61,169 nt of DNA from Actinomycetota bacterium (GTDB lineage: Bacteria > Actinomycetota > Geothermincolia > Geothermincolales > RBG-13-55-18), in contig JAFGDU010000053.1 in assembly GCA_016931915.1 (NCBI GenBank), positions 1 through 61,169 of the forward strand, in the 5' to 3' direction. Position numbers and translations under genes: made by a program. Numbering within the stretch: the first letter of the stretch is position 1; the number at the start of each line of letters is the position of its first letter. Under the pieces are notes generated by a model. It was not told where the DNA came from, ran no database searches, and was given only the letters and a program-made list of their open reading frames with translations. Of this stretch, positions 1-10,581 are shown piece after piece.

Positions 1-729
1 ATCTCCTACAAGCACAACCCCGAGTTCACCATGCTCGAATTCTACTGGGCTTACGTGGACTATCACGACCTGGCCGATTTTCTGCAGGAGATGCTAACCG
101 ACGTGGCGAGGGCGGTGAAGGGGGAGCTGGCCTTCGAGTATCAGGGGAAGCGGCTGGACCTCGCGACCCCCTGGCGCCGGGTGACGCTCATGCAGGCGGT
201 GAGCGAGGCGGTGGGCCGGACGGTCGCAACGGATACTACCGCAGGCGAGCTGCGCGGCCTGGCCGAAGAATACGAGGTGCCCCTGGAGAAGGGATGGGGT
301 CCGGGCAAGATAGCCACTGAGCTCTTCGAGAAGCTGGTGGAACCGAACCTCTGGGAGCCGACCCTGGTCATGGACTATCCGCGGGAGGTGTCCCCCCTGG
401 CCAGGGCTCACCGGGACGATCCCCTCCTGACCGAGAGGTTCGAGCTCATCGCCGCGGGACGGGAGATCGCCAACGCCTTCTCGGAGCTCATAGACCCGCT
501 AGACCAGAGGGAACGCTTCATGGAACAGGCCAGGCAGCGGGAGAGGGGCGACGAGGAGGCCCATATCGTCGACTACGATTTCCTGCGCGCCCTCGAGTAC
601 GGCATGCCGCCCACGGGAGGGCTGGGCCTGGGAGTGGACCGACTGGTGATGCTGCTCACGGATTCTCACTCCATCCGCGAGGTAATCCTCTTTCCCCACC
701 TCCGCTCCGAGGCCTCCCAGGAAGATTAG
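1..729 (+). CDS. lysS: Lysyl-tRNA synthetase, class II, C-terminal part
   Basis: This is the 3' part of a class II lysyl-tRNA synthetase, the cytosolic enzyme that charges tRNA-Lys. The frame is open from base 1, so the N-terminal anticodon-binding domain and the start lie outside the window. The first residues read [18 protein letters not shown], part of the catalytic core. Motif 3 is clear near the C-terminus ([13 protein letters not shown], then the [12 protein letters not shown] tail typical of LysRS). It ends at a TAG at 727-729, 389 bases before clpC, the same neighbour order as in many Gram-positive genomes. Identification is firm; only completeness is unknown. Confidence 0.97.
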   Translation: MSYKHNPEFTMLEFYWAYVDYHDLADFLQEMLTDVARAVKGELAFEYQGKRLDLATPWRRVTLMQAVSEAVGRTVATDTTAGELRGLAEEYEVPLEKGWGPGKIATELFEKLVEPNLWEPTLVMDYPREVSPLARAHRDDPLLTERFELIAAGREIANAFSELIDPLDQRERFMEQARQRERGDEEAHIVDYDFLRALEYGMPPTGGLGLGVDRLVMLLTDSHSIREVILFPHLRSEASQED

Positions 730-1118
730 CCATCCAGGCAGCCTCCACGTTGTAACGCGGAAGCAGAAACACACATGGTCACATGAAGCAATGACGTACT
801 TCAAGGCCCAGTCGGAACAACGGAGTATTGCGAACGTCAGACACAATGGAGGCTAAAGACCGTTCCAGGGGAATACTGTATAGTAAAGACCCTCTCCGAG
901 AAGGATGGGGAGATGATGACAGGATTCGTTTGCCTGACGGTTACTACCATACTTCTCGGAGAAGAACCGCTGGCCGGTTGGTCTTCAAGTAAGACCTGCG
1001 GGATGTCGATTCAGGTAGACGAAGGGCCGGAGGATATGAGATAAAGCATGGCGAAACGTCTCTGAAAGGAAAGAGAATAGTATAATCGACATGAAGAGAC
1101 TTTTTGGAGGGATTTGTA
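730..1118. other. Intergenic leader of clpC with palindromes
   Basis: This 389-base gap holds no convincing gene. It contains two related palindromes, CTCTC-C-GAGAAG near 892-903 and a perfect CTTCTC-G-GAGAAG at 952-964. These also pair with each other, as TCTCCGAGAA at 893-902 is the exact reverse complement of 953-962. Two short stems follow, AACCG/CGGTT (965-979) and GGTCTT/AAGACC (980-996). A TATAAT at 1081-1086 is a plausible -10 for clpC, but I see no good -35. No CtsR-type heptad repeats or HspR HAIR element were seen, and ctsR-mcsA-mcsB are absent upstream. Confidence 0.55.
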
Positions 1119-3590
<2,472 letters not shown>

Positions 3591-3602
3591 GGAACGACCA
3601 GG

Positions 3603-3633
3603 AAAAAGGGAGGGGTTTTCCCTCCCTTTTTTT
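3603..3633 (+). terminator. Intrinsic terminator after clpC
   Basis: The stem AAAAAGGGAGGG (3603-3614) pairs with CCCTCCCTTTTT (3620-3631) across a GTTTT loop. The T-run extends to 3633. It starts 13 bases after the clpC stop. Confidence 0.9.
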
Positions 3634-3744
3634 ATATCGGTTACTTCAGCGGCAAGAAGTCGATTCCGGTTCGGCAAGGCATGCTTCCATTACAGTCCTT
3701 TGTCGGCGCTCACACCGGCATTCCGTATCTCGCTCTACCGCCCC

Positions 3745-3772
3745 TTGGAATGACAGTGGGAGCAAGTATAAT
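3745..3772 (+). promoter_or_regulatory. Predicted sigma-70 promoter of radA
   Basis: TTGGAA (3745-3750) and TATAAT (3767-3772) are separated by 16 bases, about 40 bases upstream of the radA start. The -10 is consensus and the -35 matches four of six positions. Confidence 0.6.
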
Positions 3773-3813
3773 CGGTTCGTCGGTGCAGACCGTGATTTCT
3801 AGGCGAGGTGCTG

Positions 3814-5166
3814 ATGGTGAAGGCGGAGCGCTCTCATTATACCTGTGATGAATGCGGAGAGGCCTCGGTGCAGTGGCTGGGGCGCTGCCCCGCCTGTGGC
3901 AGCTTCGGGACCATGCGGGAGGAGAAAAGGGAGGTCGCGAGGAGCGGCGGCTCCAGGACCAGGGCGGAACCTCTGCGCATGGGGAGCATCGCTGAGGAAC
4001 GGCCGCGCATCCGCGTGGGAATAGGGGAGCTCGACCGCGTCCTGGGAGGCGGTGCGGTTCCGGGTTCACTGGTGCTCCTGGGCGGCGAACCGGGCATCGG
4101 CAAGTCGACCCTGCTCCTGCAGGCCGCATCCTCCCTTGCGGGACGGGGGGCTAAGGTGATGATGGTGAGCGGAGAGGAATCAGCCGCGCAGATCACCTCC
4201 CGCGCCCGCCGTATACAAGTCCTCGACCCCGGGCTCTACTTGCTGTGCGAGACAGAGATCGCGACGGTCGCGGAGGCTGCGCGCGAGCTCGCCCCGCAGG
4301 TGTTGATAGTGGACTCCATCCAGACCATGCGCGACAGCGACCTCGATTCATCTCCCGGCGGCGTCAACCAGTTGCGGGAGTGCGTGTCCCGCATGCAGGT
4401 GCTGGTAAAGGAGACGGATGCCGTCGCCTTCCTGGTCGGGCACGTGACCAAGGAGGGGATACTCGCGGGGCCCAGGATGGTGGAGCATATGGTGGACTGC
4501 GTGCTCTATTTCGAGGGCGAGCGCTTCGACTCGTTGCGTCTCCTGCGCGCGGCAAAGAACCGCTTCGGTTCCGTCAGCGAGTTGGGGGTATTCGAGATGA
4601 CCGACGGCGGTCTGGTCGAGGTTGAGGACCCCAGCGAGTATTTTCTGGGAACGCGCGAGGAGCCGGTCTCCGGGACTGCGGCGGTAGTGATCATGGAGGG
4701 GCGCCGCCCCCTGGTGGTTGAGGTACAGGCCCTGGTGGTCCCCTCCAGGATCCCCACGCCGAAGCGCGTTTCCACGGGCATGGACCACCGGCGGCTTGCC
4801 ATTGACGTAGCCGTCCTGGAGCGGAAGGCCCGGGTCCGCCTGGCGGACCGGGACGTCTACGTCGGCATCTCCGGAGGACTGAAGATTAGCGAACCCGCCC
4901 TCGATCTGGGGGTATGCATGGCCATAGCTTCCTCCCGTCAGGAAAAAACCATTCCCCCGCAGACGGTCTTCCTGGGGGAGGTCAGCCTGACCGGGGAGGT
5001 AAGGCCGGTATCCAGGATGGAGGAACGGCTGCGGGAAGCGGAGCGTCTTGGATTCCGCTCCCTGGTGCTCTCGGGCAAGGCGCGCTTGCGGGGCAGGCCG
5101 GAAGGGCTGGAGCTAGTGGGGGTAAACGACGTGCGCGACGCCCTGGCCGCGTTCGGGATAATCTGA
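3814..5166 (+). CDS. radA: DNA repair protein RadA (Sms)
   Basis: RadA is a RecA-like ATPase that promotes branch migration during recombinational repair. The protein has an N-terminal C4 zinc finger (C11, C14, C25, C28), Walker A GGEPGIGKST near residue 90, the RadA-specific KNRFG motif near 245, and a C-terminal Lon-protease-like domain (GEVSLTGEVRPV). Three in-frame starts lie close together (GTG 3808, ATG 3814, GTG 3817). ATG 3814 has the best spacing from AGGCGAGG. At about 450 residues the length is normal. It sits between clpC and disA, a common Gram-positive order. Confidence 0.96.
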   Translation: MVKAERSHYTCDECGEASVQWLGRCPACGSFGTMREEKREVARSGGSRTRAEPLRMGSIAEERPRIRVGIGELDRVLGGGAVPGSLVLLGGEPGIGKSTLLLQAASSLAGRGAKVMMVSGEESAAQITSRARRIQVLDPGLYLLCETEIATVAEAARELAPQVLIVDSIQTMRDSDLDSSPGGVNQLRECVSRMQVLVKETDAVAFLVGHVTKEGILAGPRMVEHMVDCVLYFEGERFDSLRLLRAAKNRFGSVSELGVFEMTDGGLVEVEDPSEYFLGTREEPVSGTAAVVIMEGRRPLVVEVQALVVPSRIPTPKRVSTGMDHRRLAIDVAVLERKARVRLADRDVYVGISGGLKISEPALDLGVCMAIASSRQEKTIPPQTVFLGEVSLTGEVRPVSRMEERLREAERLGFRSLVLSGKARLRGRPEGLELVGVNDVRDALAAFGII

Positions 5167-5349
5167 TATTCGGGGTTGGCGTTTAGAGGTAAATCGGCGA
5201 TTAATCCTCCGACCTCGCTCACCATTGCCCATGAAGGTCGCAATTGAAGGCGGGATGGCTTTACCGCTGGTGCAGGCAGGCTACTTTGTTTATGATAAGG
5301 AAAGCCGGCGATACTCATGTAACGGTCTCTTTCAACGGTCAAGGATGAC

Positions 5350-6432
5350 GTGACTATGGAAGATTATAACAGAGATAGGGAATACCTGGATGTCCTGCAG
5401 CTCGTTGCGCCAGGAACGGAGCTGCGGGAAGCCCTCGCCCGCCTGCTGGCCTCGCGCCTGGGGGCACTGATCGTCGTAGGGGACGACAGCGATGTGCTGG
5501 AGGTGGTAAACGGGGGAGTGGAGCTCAACTGGGAGTTCTCGGCCGCGAACCTCTTCCAGATCTCTAAAATGGACGGTGCCGTGGTCATGGACGAGGATAT
5601 ATCGCGCATCCGCTTCGCCAACGTCCACCTGGTCCCCGATCCGACCATTGATACGGTTGAGAGCGGCACGCGCCACCGTACCGCCGAAAGGGTAGCGAGA
5701 CAGACGGGCAAACTGGTCATCGCGGTATCCGAGCGCATGACCAGGGTGACCATGTACAAGGACAACTGGCGCCACGTCATCCTCTCCGTGCGCGTGCTGA
5801 TCAGCAAGTCTGGCCAGGCGCTGCAGACGATGGAGAAGTACAAGGCGCGCCTGGACCAGGTCTCGGCCACCTTGAGCGCCCTGGAATTCGAGGACCTGGT
5901 GACCCTGCAGGACGTGGTCAGCGTACTGCAGAGGGCGGAGATGATGCAGAGGATAGCCGACGAGATCCGGGTCTACCAGGCTGAACTGGGTACGGAGGGC
6001 AGGTTGATTGAGCTCCAGGTGGAGGAATTGATGTCCGGCGTGGAGCGCGAGAAGAGGAACGTCATACGCGACTACCGCGTTGAACAGCGGGGCAAATCGG
6101 TGGAGGCCGTTGAGCTCAGCCTGGCCCGCCTCAGCGACGAGGAACTCCTGCAACTGACAAACGTCGCACAGGCCCTGGGGTACTCGGGCGCTCACGACGA
6201 GTTGGACCGGGCGCTGTCCTCGCGGGGATACCGCGTACTCGAGCGTATCCCGCGTCTTCCCGCCTCCGTCGTCGATAAGTTAGTGAAGAACTTTAAGAAC
6301 GTACAGAACATAATGCAGGCCTCAGAGAAAATGCTCGATGAGGTGGAGGGAGTGGGCAAAGCGCGTGCCCAGGCCATAAAGGAAGGGCTTAGGCGCATAG
6401 CCGAGTCGTCGCTGGTCGAGAGATACATGTAG
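5350..6432 (+). CDS. disA: DNA integrity scanning protein / diadenylate cyclase DisA
   Basis: DisA scans DNA for branched intermediates and makes the second messenger c-di-AMP from two ATP. The DAC domain shows the diagnostic DGA (near residue 75) and RHRTAE (near 107) motifs. A linker helix region follows, then a C-terminal HhH domain (VEGVGKARAQAIKEGLRRIAE). Length, about 360 residues, is normal. The start is ambiguous: GTG 5350 lies 4 bases after AAGGA and ATG 5356 lies 10 bases after it. The 183-base gap upstream suggests its own promoter or readthrough from radA. Confidence 0.96.
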   Translation: MTMEDYNRDREYLDVLQLVAPGTELREALARLLASRLGALIVVGDDSDVLEVVNGGVELNWEFSAANLFQISKMDGAVVMDEDISRIRFANVHLVPDPTIDTVESGTRHRTAERVARQTGKLVIAVSERMTRVTMYKDNWRHVILSVRVLISKSGQALQTMEKYKARLDQVSATLSALEFEDLVTLQDVVSVLQRAEMMQRIADEIRVYQAELGTEGRLIELQVEELMSGVEREKRNVIRDYRVEQRGKSVEAVELSLARLSDEELLQLTNVAQALGYSGAHDELDRALSSRGYRVLERIPRLPASVVDKLVKNFKNVQNIMQASEKMLDEVEGVGKARAQAIKEGLRRIAESSLVERYM

Positions 6433-6553
6433 CCATGACCCACAGTTTCCATCCCATTTTCGTCCTCCATATACGTACTGTGCTCGAGACGGTATTTCCG
6501 TCACTGCTCCGGTGTTAACCGCGTTTTATCCATCCCGCTGAAGCACGGCTGGT

Positions 6554-6583
6554 TTGACACCCTTTTAAGGGCGAACCTATAAT
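6554..6583 (+). promoter_or_regulatory. Consensus sigma-70 promoter with palindromic spacer
   Basis: TTGACA (6554-6559) and TATAAT (6578-6583) are both exact consensus hexamers with an 18-base spacer. Inside the spacer is the inverted repeat CCCTT-TT-AAGGG (6560-6571), well placed for a repressor. The promoter drives the 131-residue ORF at 6616 and possibly carD. Confidence 0.85.
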
Positions 6584-6615
6584 GAATCTAGTCAGTTGGG
6601 ACGGAGGTAACAGAT

Positions 6616-7011
6616 ATGCGGGAAGCAGATTGTTCGGAATTTCAGAAGACCGTTTCTGAATACCTCGTCCGCAACCGCAGCATCCTCGATGTCATGACCA
6701 AACTCCAAGACGCCGCTACCAGGGTAAATCGCGCCCTGGCCAAGACCGTGACCAGCTGCGGATGCCTTCGTATCGAGGCGAGCAAGCAGGAACTTCCCGA
6801 AGACGCGAGTTTTTCCCAGGTGGCCAACTACGTCAAGAGCCATATCGAGGGGGAACTCTGCCCCAACTGTGCGGACGTCATCGAGAGCGAGCTGGGAAAC
6901 GCCATCTTCTATCTGGCCGCCACCTGCTGCCTGCTTGGACTGGATCTCAAATGCGTTCTGGAGAGGGAGAACGATCGTATTAATACCCTGGGTGTCTACA
7001 GCCTGACCTGA
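6616..7011 (+). CDS. Conserved small disA-linked protein, MazG-like C-terminus
   Basis: This 131-residue soluble protein resembles a small family that I recall beside disA in clostridia, but I cannot name it securely. Visible features are an N-terminal helical stretch, a CGC motif (VTSCGCLRIEA), a CPNC knuckle (EGELCPNC), and a C-terminal helix ESELGNAIFYLAATCCLLGL whose E-LG-x-x-FYLA pattern recalls all-alpha NTP pyrophosphatases (MazG type). That resemblance is inference, and the full metal-binding set is not evident. GGAGG at 6603-6607, 8 bases from ATG, supports the start. It has the best promoter of the window just upstream, so it is probably abundantly transcribed. Confidence 0.8.
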   Translation: MREADCSEFQKTVSEYLVRNRSILDVMTKLQDAATRVNRALAKTVTSCGCLRIEASKQELPEDASFSQVANYVKSHIEGELCPNCADVIESELGNAIFYLAATCCLLGLDLKCVLERENDRINTLGVYSLT

Positions 7012-7200
7012 ACGCGTAGATAATACGGTTGATCGTTCCTCGGGAGAACGGAAGATATTGTTCAAGGTTAGCTCTTAGTAATATATGTCAGTTGTGGCCT
7101 GGTGAGAAAAACCTCACACGTTACCACCCTGATCTATTGAAGATACAACTTGACGCAGAGAAGGACTGAAGAGACTCCACAGGATATAAGAGGTGATAAG

Positions 7201-7683
7201 ATGTTTCACGTTGGAGACGTCGTAGTTTATCCTCACCATGGTGCGGGGGTGATCGAGGGGATCTCCGAGAAGGACGTGGAGGGAGGGACCAGGAAATATT
7301 TCGTCCTGCGCATGTGCCAGGGCAACCTCAAGGTCATGGTTCCAGCCGAAAACTCCATGCAGGTGGGACTGCGCAACGTTATCGACAAGAAAGAGGTCAA
7401 GAAGGTCCTCTGTGTGCTTGGGGAGGAACAGAGCCCCATGCCGACCAACTGGAACCACCGCTATAAGAAGAACCGCGATAAGCTCCGCAGCGGAGACATA
7501 TTCCAGGTCGCCGAGGTGGTACGCAACCTCACCTTGCGGGATATGGAGAAGGGACTCTCCTCGGGGGAGAAGCGCATGTTGAATCAGGCACGGGACATCC
7601 TCGCCAGCGAACTCATGTACGCGGTCGATGTAGAGGTAGAGGATGCCGTGCGCATGATCGAGGAGGTTTTTTCTCCGTCCTGA
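7201..7683 (+). CDS. carD: CarD-family RNA polymerase-binding regulator
   Basis: CarD binds the RNA polymerase beta subunit and stabilises open complexes, mainly at rRNA promoters. The 160-residue protein opens with the RID/Tudor-like domain (MFHVGDVVVYPHHGAGVIEG) and continues with the helical DNA-binding domain (KLRSGDIFQVAEVVRNL, then MLNQARDILASEL). I chose ATG 7201 because it gives the canonical start and follows AGAGGTG by 5 bases. A TTG at 7150 would add 17 unlikely residues. Its last ~75 bases are duplicated immediately downstream. Confidence 0.95.
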   Translation: MFHVGDVVVYPHHGAGVIEGISEKDVEGGTRKYFVLRMCQGNLKVMVPAENSMQVGLRNVIDKKEVKKVLCVLGEEQSPMPTNWNHRYKKNRDKLRSGDIFQVAEVVRNLTLRDMEKGLSSGEKRMLNQARDILASELMYAVDVEVEDAVRMIEEVFSPS

Positions 7684-7770
7684 GGTTAATAAACTCATGT
7701 ACGCGGCCGATGTAGGGGTAGAGGATGCCGTGCGCATGGGCCGAGGAGGTTTTTTCTTCGTCTGGAGGTT
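7610..7770 (+). repeat. Tandem duplication of the carD 3' end
   Basis: Bases 7610-7687 (end of carD, stop and a few bases beyond) are repeated at 7692-7770 with about 90 percent identity. The second copy carries a few substitutions and a one-base insertion (CGCATG-ATCG versus CGCATG-GGCCG). The offset is 82 bases, so the copy is out of frame with carD and lies after its stop. It looks like a slippage or unequal-exchange product that is now decaying. Confidence 0.9.
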
Positions 7771-7873
7771 ATAATTTATTTTATAGATTCCGGGTTTTAT
7801 CATTTTTTCATCCGCCCGGAAAATACGTCGGAAGGGAGGGTTGCGCTGCCCGGATAGGGAGTATTGAAGATTA

Positions 7874-8962
7874 ATGGTAGTCCTTATCGTCCGACTTATT
7901 TTTATGATCGTCGGGGTGATCGGGGGCTATGAGCTCGGAGAGCTGATCAAGGGACAATACCTGGAGAGTCTTGACCCGGCTTATTATATTATCGGCTTTA
8001 TCGTATCCATTCTTATCTGCGTCGGGTTGGGGTTTGTTATCGGCGGAGCTGCAGGTAGATATGTAGCCAAACTCCTCAACCGATTTCAGCACGCTATCCA
8101 GGATATCCCCGGCACCGATCTCCTTATGGGGGCCGTCGGCGTTATCGCCGGTTTCCTCGTCGCCTTTCTCCCCTCGGTGTCCGTGCTGCTGTTCCGCTCT
8201 GAATGGGGCTGGCTGAACGATTGGGGCTGGGCGTTTATCATTACCCTGTTTGCCATTTGCGGAGTCCTGGGATACGTCATCGCGGTGCAGAAGAAAGACG
8301 ACCTTATCAATATCTTCCGCCCCTCGCGGGCTTCTCTGGGCCAGGGGGAGGCGCCTGACAGGAGCATGATCTCCCGCATCCTGGATACCAGCGTTATCAT
8401 CGACGGCCGCATCACCGACATCTGCTATTCCGGTTTTATCGAGGGCGAGCTGGTGGTGCCGCGCTTCGTCCTCAACGAGCTCCAGAGCGTGGCAGATTCC
8501 GAGGACCCGCTGAAGCGCAACCGCGGCCGCCGCGGCCTCGACGTGCTCAACGCACTGCAGAGACAGGACCGGATGGAGGTCAACATCGAGGAGACTGATT
8601 TTCCGGAGCTTGCGGCCGTGGATTCCAAGCTGGTTGCCCTGGCCAAGGCAATGAACCTGCCCGTGATGACCAACGATTTCAACCTCAACAAGATAGCCGA
8701 GCTCCAGGGAGTCCGGGTGCTGAACATCAACGAGCTGGCCAACTCGCTCAAACCGGTTGTGCTGCCCGGGGAGACCATTATCCTGTCCATCATCAAGGAG
8801 GGAAAGGAGTCCGGCCAGGGTGTCGGCTACCTCGACGATGGGACCATGGTGGTGGTCGAGGGGGGCAAGAAGCACATCGGCGATGAAGTTGAGACCCTGG
8901 TAACCAGCATCCTGCAGACACCGGCGGGGAGGATGATCTTCGCCGCTCTCAAGGAGAAGTGA
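7874..8962 (+). CDS. Membrane-anchored PIN and TRAM domain protein (YacL-like)
   Basis: The protein has four predicted membrane segments in residues 1-150, then a PIN nuclease domain beginning LDTSVIIDGRITDI (near 170) with further acidic residues (DSKLVALA, TNDFNLNK), and a C-terminal TRAM domain (about 295-360) expected to bind RNA. The family (YacL/PilT-N) lies at this chromosomal position in many Gram-positives and is thought to act on RNA at the membrane. That role is family-level inference. The stop overlaps the ispD ribosome-binding region, so it is probably co-transcribed with ispD-ispF. Confidence 0.93.
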   Translation: MVVLIVRLIFMIVGVIGGYELGELIKGQYLESLDPAYYIIGFIVSILICVGLGFVIGGAAGRYVAKLLNRFQHAIQDIPGTDLLMGAVGVIAGFLVAFLPSVSVLLFRSEWGWLNDWGWAFIITLFAICGVLGYVIAVQKKDDLINIFRPSRASLGQGEAPDRSMISRILDTSVIIDGRITDICYSGFIEGELVVPRFVLNELQSVADSEDPLKRNRGRRGLDVLNALQRQDRMEVNIEETDFPELAAVDSKLVALAKAMNLPVMTNDFNLNKIAELQGVRVLNINELANSLKPVVLPGETIILSIIKEGKESGQGVGYLDDGTMVVVEGGKKHIGDEVETLVTSILQTPAGRMIFAALKEK

Positions 8963-8964
8963 GC

Positions 8965-9696
8965 ATGCCGGTAAGAGCTGCCGCCATCGTGGCGGGCGCG
9001 GGCCGGGGCGAGAGGTTGGGAAGCAAGGGGGGCAAGCAATTCCTCGAGCTGGCCGGGGTGCCACTGCTCGCGCGTTCCCTTTTTAATGCGGCGGCCGTCG
9101 ACGAGGTTGAGGAGATCGTCCTGGTGGTCAACGCCGAGGATATCGGGAAGGCGAACGAGGATATCCTGAAGGCCTACGGGATAGAGAAAGTAAGCGGGGT
9201 CGTTGCGGGAGGGGAGTGGAGGCAGGAGTCGGTCTTCAAGGCCTTGCGCGCCCTCTCCCCGCAGACGGAGATCGTGGTCATACACGACGGCGCCAGGCCG
9301 CTGGCAACCCCCGCCCTGTTCCGGCGCGCCATCAAGGCATTGTGCGATTCGGACTGCGAGGGAATAATCGCCGCCGTGCCGGTGGTGGACACCATCAAGG
9401 AAGTGGAGGGGGGCTGGGTAGTCAGGACCCCCGACCGGAATCGCCTCTGGGCCGTGCAGACGCCGCAGTGCTTCCGCGCCCCCGCCCTCATGGATTCCCA
9501 CGAGCGTGCCTTCCGGGAAGGGGTGTGGGCGACGGACGACGCGGCCCTGCTGGAACGCTATCGTTACCGCGTCAGGGTGGTGGAGGGAGAGACGACCAAC
9601 CTGAAGATAACCTATGCGAAAGACCTGGCGCTGGCCGAGGCCTTGCTAGCGGAAGGGGGTTTAGAGGTTGCAGATGCGTATAGGCCTGGGCTTTGA
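8965..9696 (+). CDS. ispD: 2-C-methyl-D-erythritol 4-phosphate cytidylyltransferase
   Basis: IspD makes CDP-methylerythritol in the MEP isoprenoid pathway. The nucleotide-binding loop is clear (AAIVAGAGRGERLGSKGGKQ), as are the substrate-contact segments VIHDGARPL and AVQTPQCFR. It is 243 residues, normal for the family. A GTG at 8959 is in frame, but ATG 8965 lies 8 bases after AAGGAG (8951-8956) and is preferred. It overlaps the following ispF by 23 bases, indicating translational coupling of two non-consecutive pathway enzymes. Confidence 0.96.
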   Translation: MPVRAAAIVAGAGRGERLGSKGGKQFLELAGVPLLARSLFNAAAVDEVEEIVLVVNAEDIGKANEDILKAYGIEKVSGVVAGGEWRQESVFKALRALSPQTEIVVIHDGARPLATPALFRRAIKALCDSDCEGIIAAVPVVDTIKEVEGGWVVRTPDRNRLWAVQTPQCFRAPALMDSHERAFREGVWATDDAALLERYRYRVRVVEGETTNLKITYAKDLALAEALLAEGGLEVADAYRPGL

Positions 9697-10150
9697 CGCC
9701 CACGCCTTCGCAGAGGGAAGAAAGCTCGTGCTGGGCGGCGTCGAGGTGCCGCATGGCAGGGGGCTGTCCGGGCATTCCGACGCCGACGCGCTGGTGCACG
9801 CGATCATGGACGCCATGCTCGGCGCATGCGGGGAGAGGGATATAGGCGTGCATTTTCCCGATAGCGACCCCGCTTACGAGGGCATCTCCAGCCTCGTGCT
9901 CCTGGAGGAGGTGGCGGGGATAGTGAAGGAGAAGGGGTACCGGGTGGTCAACGCCGACTGCGTGATCATCGCCCAGGAGCCGCGCCTCTCCCCCTATCTA
10001 GAGGGCATGCGGGACCGCATCGCCAAGACCATAAGGATCGAATCGCACCGCGTGGCGGTAAAGGCCACCACGACGGAGGGCATGGGCTTCACCGGCCGCG
10101 GGGAGGGCATCGCCGCCATGGCTGTCGTCCTCCTCGAAACCATCGATTAG
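9674..10150 (+). CDS. ispF: 2-C-methyl-D-erythritol 2,4-cyclodiphosphate synthase
   Basis: IspF cyclises CDP-ME-2-phosphate to MEcPP in the MEP pathway. The metal ligands are in GFDAHAF and HSDADALVHAIMDAMLGA. The C-terminal TTTEGMGFTGRGEGIAA segment is diagnostic. At 158 residues it has normal trimeric-enzyme length. ATG 9674 is 6 bases after AGAGG and is preferred over TTG 9668. The gene begins inside the end of ispD. Confidence 0.96.
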   Translation: MRIGLGFDAHAFAEGRKLVLGGVEVPHGRGLSGHSDADALVHAIMDAMLGACGERDIGVHFPDSDPAYEGISSLVLLEEVAGIVKEKGYRVVNADCVIIAQEPRLSPYLEGMRDRIAKTIRIESHRVAVKATTTEGMGFTGRGEGIAAMAVVLLETID

Positions 10151-10441
10151 AACCCATCTTCTTGAGAACCACTAGATTGATCTGTTCTTTACCGCTGCAA
10201 ATTCCATTCGTGCATATTCGTGTCATTAATACAAGAATACATCCGGGTGTCCTCTCGAGAACCGGGGAACGGCCTTACAAGAAGAAGTTAAAGAAGGTAT
10301 TGAACTGGGTGTATATAAGCATGTGGAAGAACGACATCCCGAACGAGCATAGCCAGCAGAAAAACCTCTTCCCGAGAACCGGGGATCGGTCCGAAGCGAC
10401 ATTGGGAGCAGCCTGAGCGACAGCAAGATCACGCTCCGGAT
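10151..10441. other. Low-information region with short repeats
   Basis: No secure gene lies here. It carries two ATTCGTG heptamers 10 bases apart (10206-10222), resembling the ATTCGTG interspersed repeats known from other genomes. A ~25-base imperfect direct repeat built on CGAGAACCGGGGA occurs near 10256 and again near 10373. A frame beginning at TTG 10162 is open but has no convincing start or composition. Confidence 0.4.
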
Positions 10442-10579
10442 ATGCAACCTGCGGACAGGAGCGAGGACCGTTATCCCCGGGCTCGGGAACACAACACCTA
10501 CAGGAGCGAAGACCGTTACCCCCAGGCCCAGGCACACCAACCCTACAGGAGCGAGGACCGCTATCCCCGGGCCGTATAG
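10442..10579 (+). CDS. Small 15-residue-repeat ORF (uncharacterised)
   Basis: This 45-residue reading frame consists almost entirely of a tandem 15-residue repeat: DRSEDRYPRAREHNT, YRSEDRYPQAQAHQP, then YRSEDRYPRAV and stop. In the conserved core the DNA copies differ mainly at third positions (GAG/GAA, TAT/TAC, CGT/CGC), which argues for past or present selection on protein. No strong ribosome-binding site precedes ATG 10442. The frame is open upstream to 10319 without a standard start. A second frame upstream (ATG 10321) ends in a similar GDRSE segment, so this may be a frameshifted remnant of a longer repeat protein. Function unknown. Confidence 0.4.
   Translation: MQPADRSEDRYPRAREHNTYRSEDRYPQAQAHQPYRSEDRYPRAV
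10455..10576 (+). repeat. 45-bp tandem repeat, 2.7 copies
   Basis: Units begin at 10455, 10500 and 10545, with an exact 45-base period, each starting ACAGGAGCGA. The period is a multiple of three and the copies read as a 15-residue protein repeat. There are no spacers, so it is not a CRISPR. Confidence 0.9.
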
Positions 10580-10581
10580 AA

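Noticed and set aside
730..1118. CtsR or HspR operators and ctsR-mcsAB genes upstream of clpC
   Set aside because: No heptad tandem repeat or HAIR inverted repeat was seen, and no such genes lie between lysS and clpC.
10162..10416. 84-residue frame after ispF
   Set aside because: TTG start without a ribosome-binding site, overlapping repeat sequence; composition not protein-like.
10455..10576. CRISPR array
   Set aside because: The units are directly adjacent with a 45-base coding period and no unique spacers.
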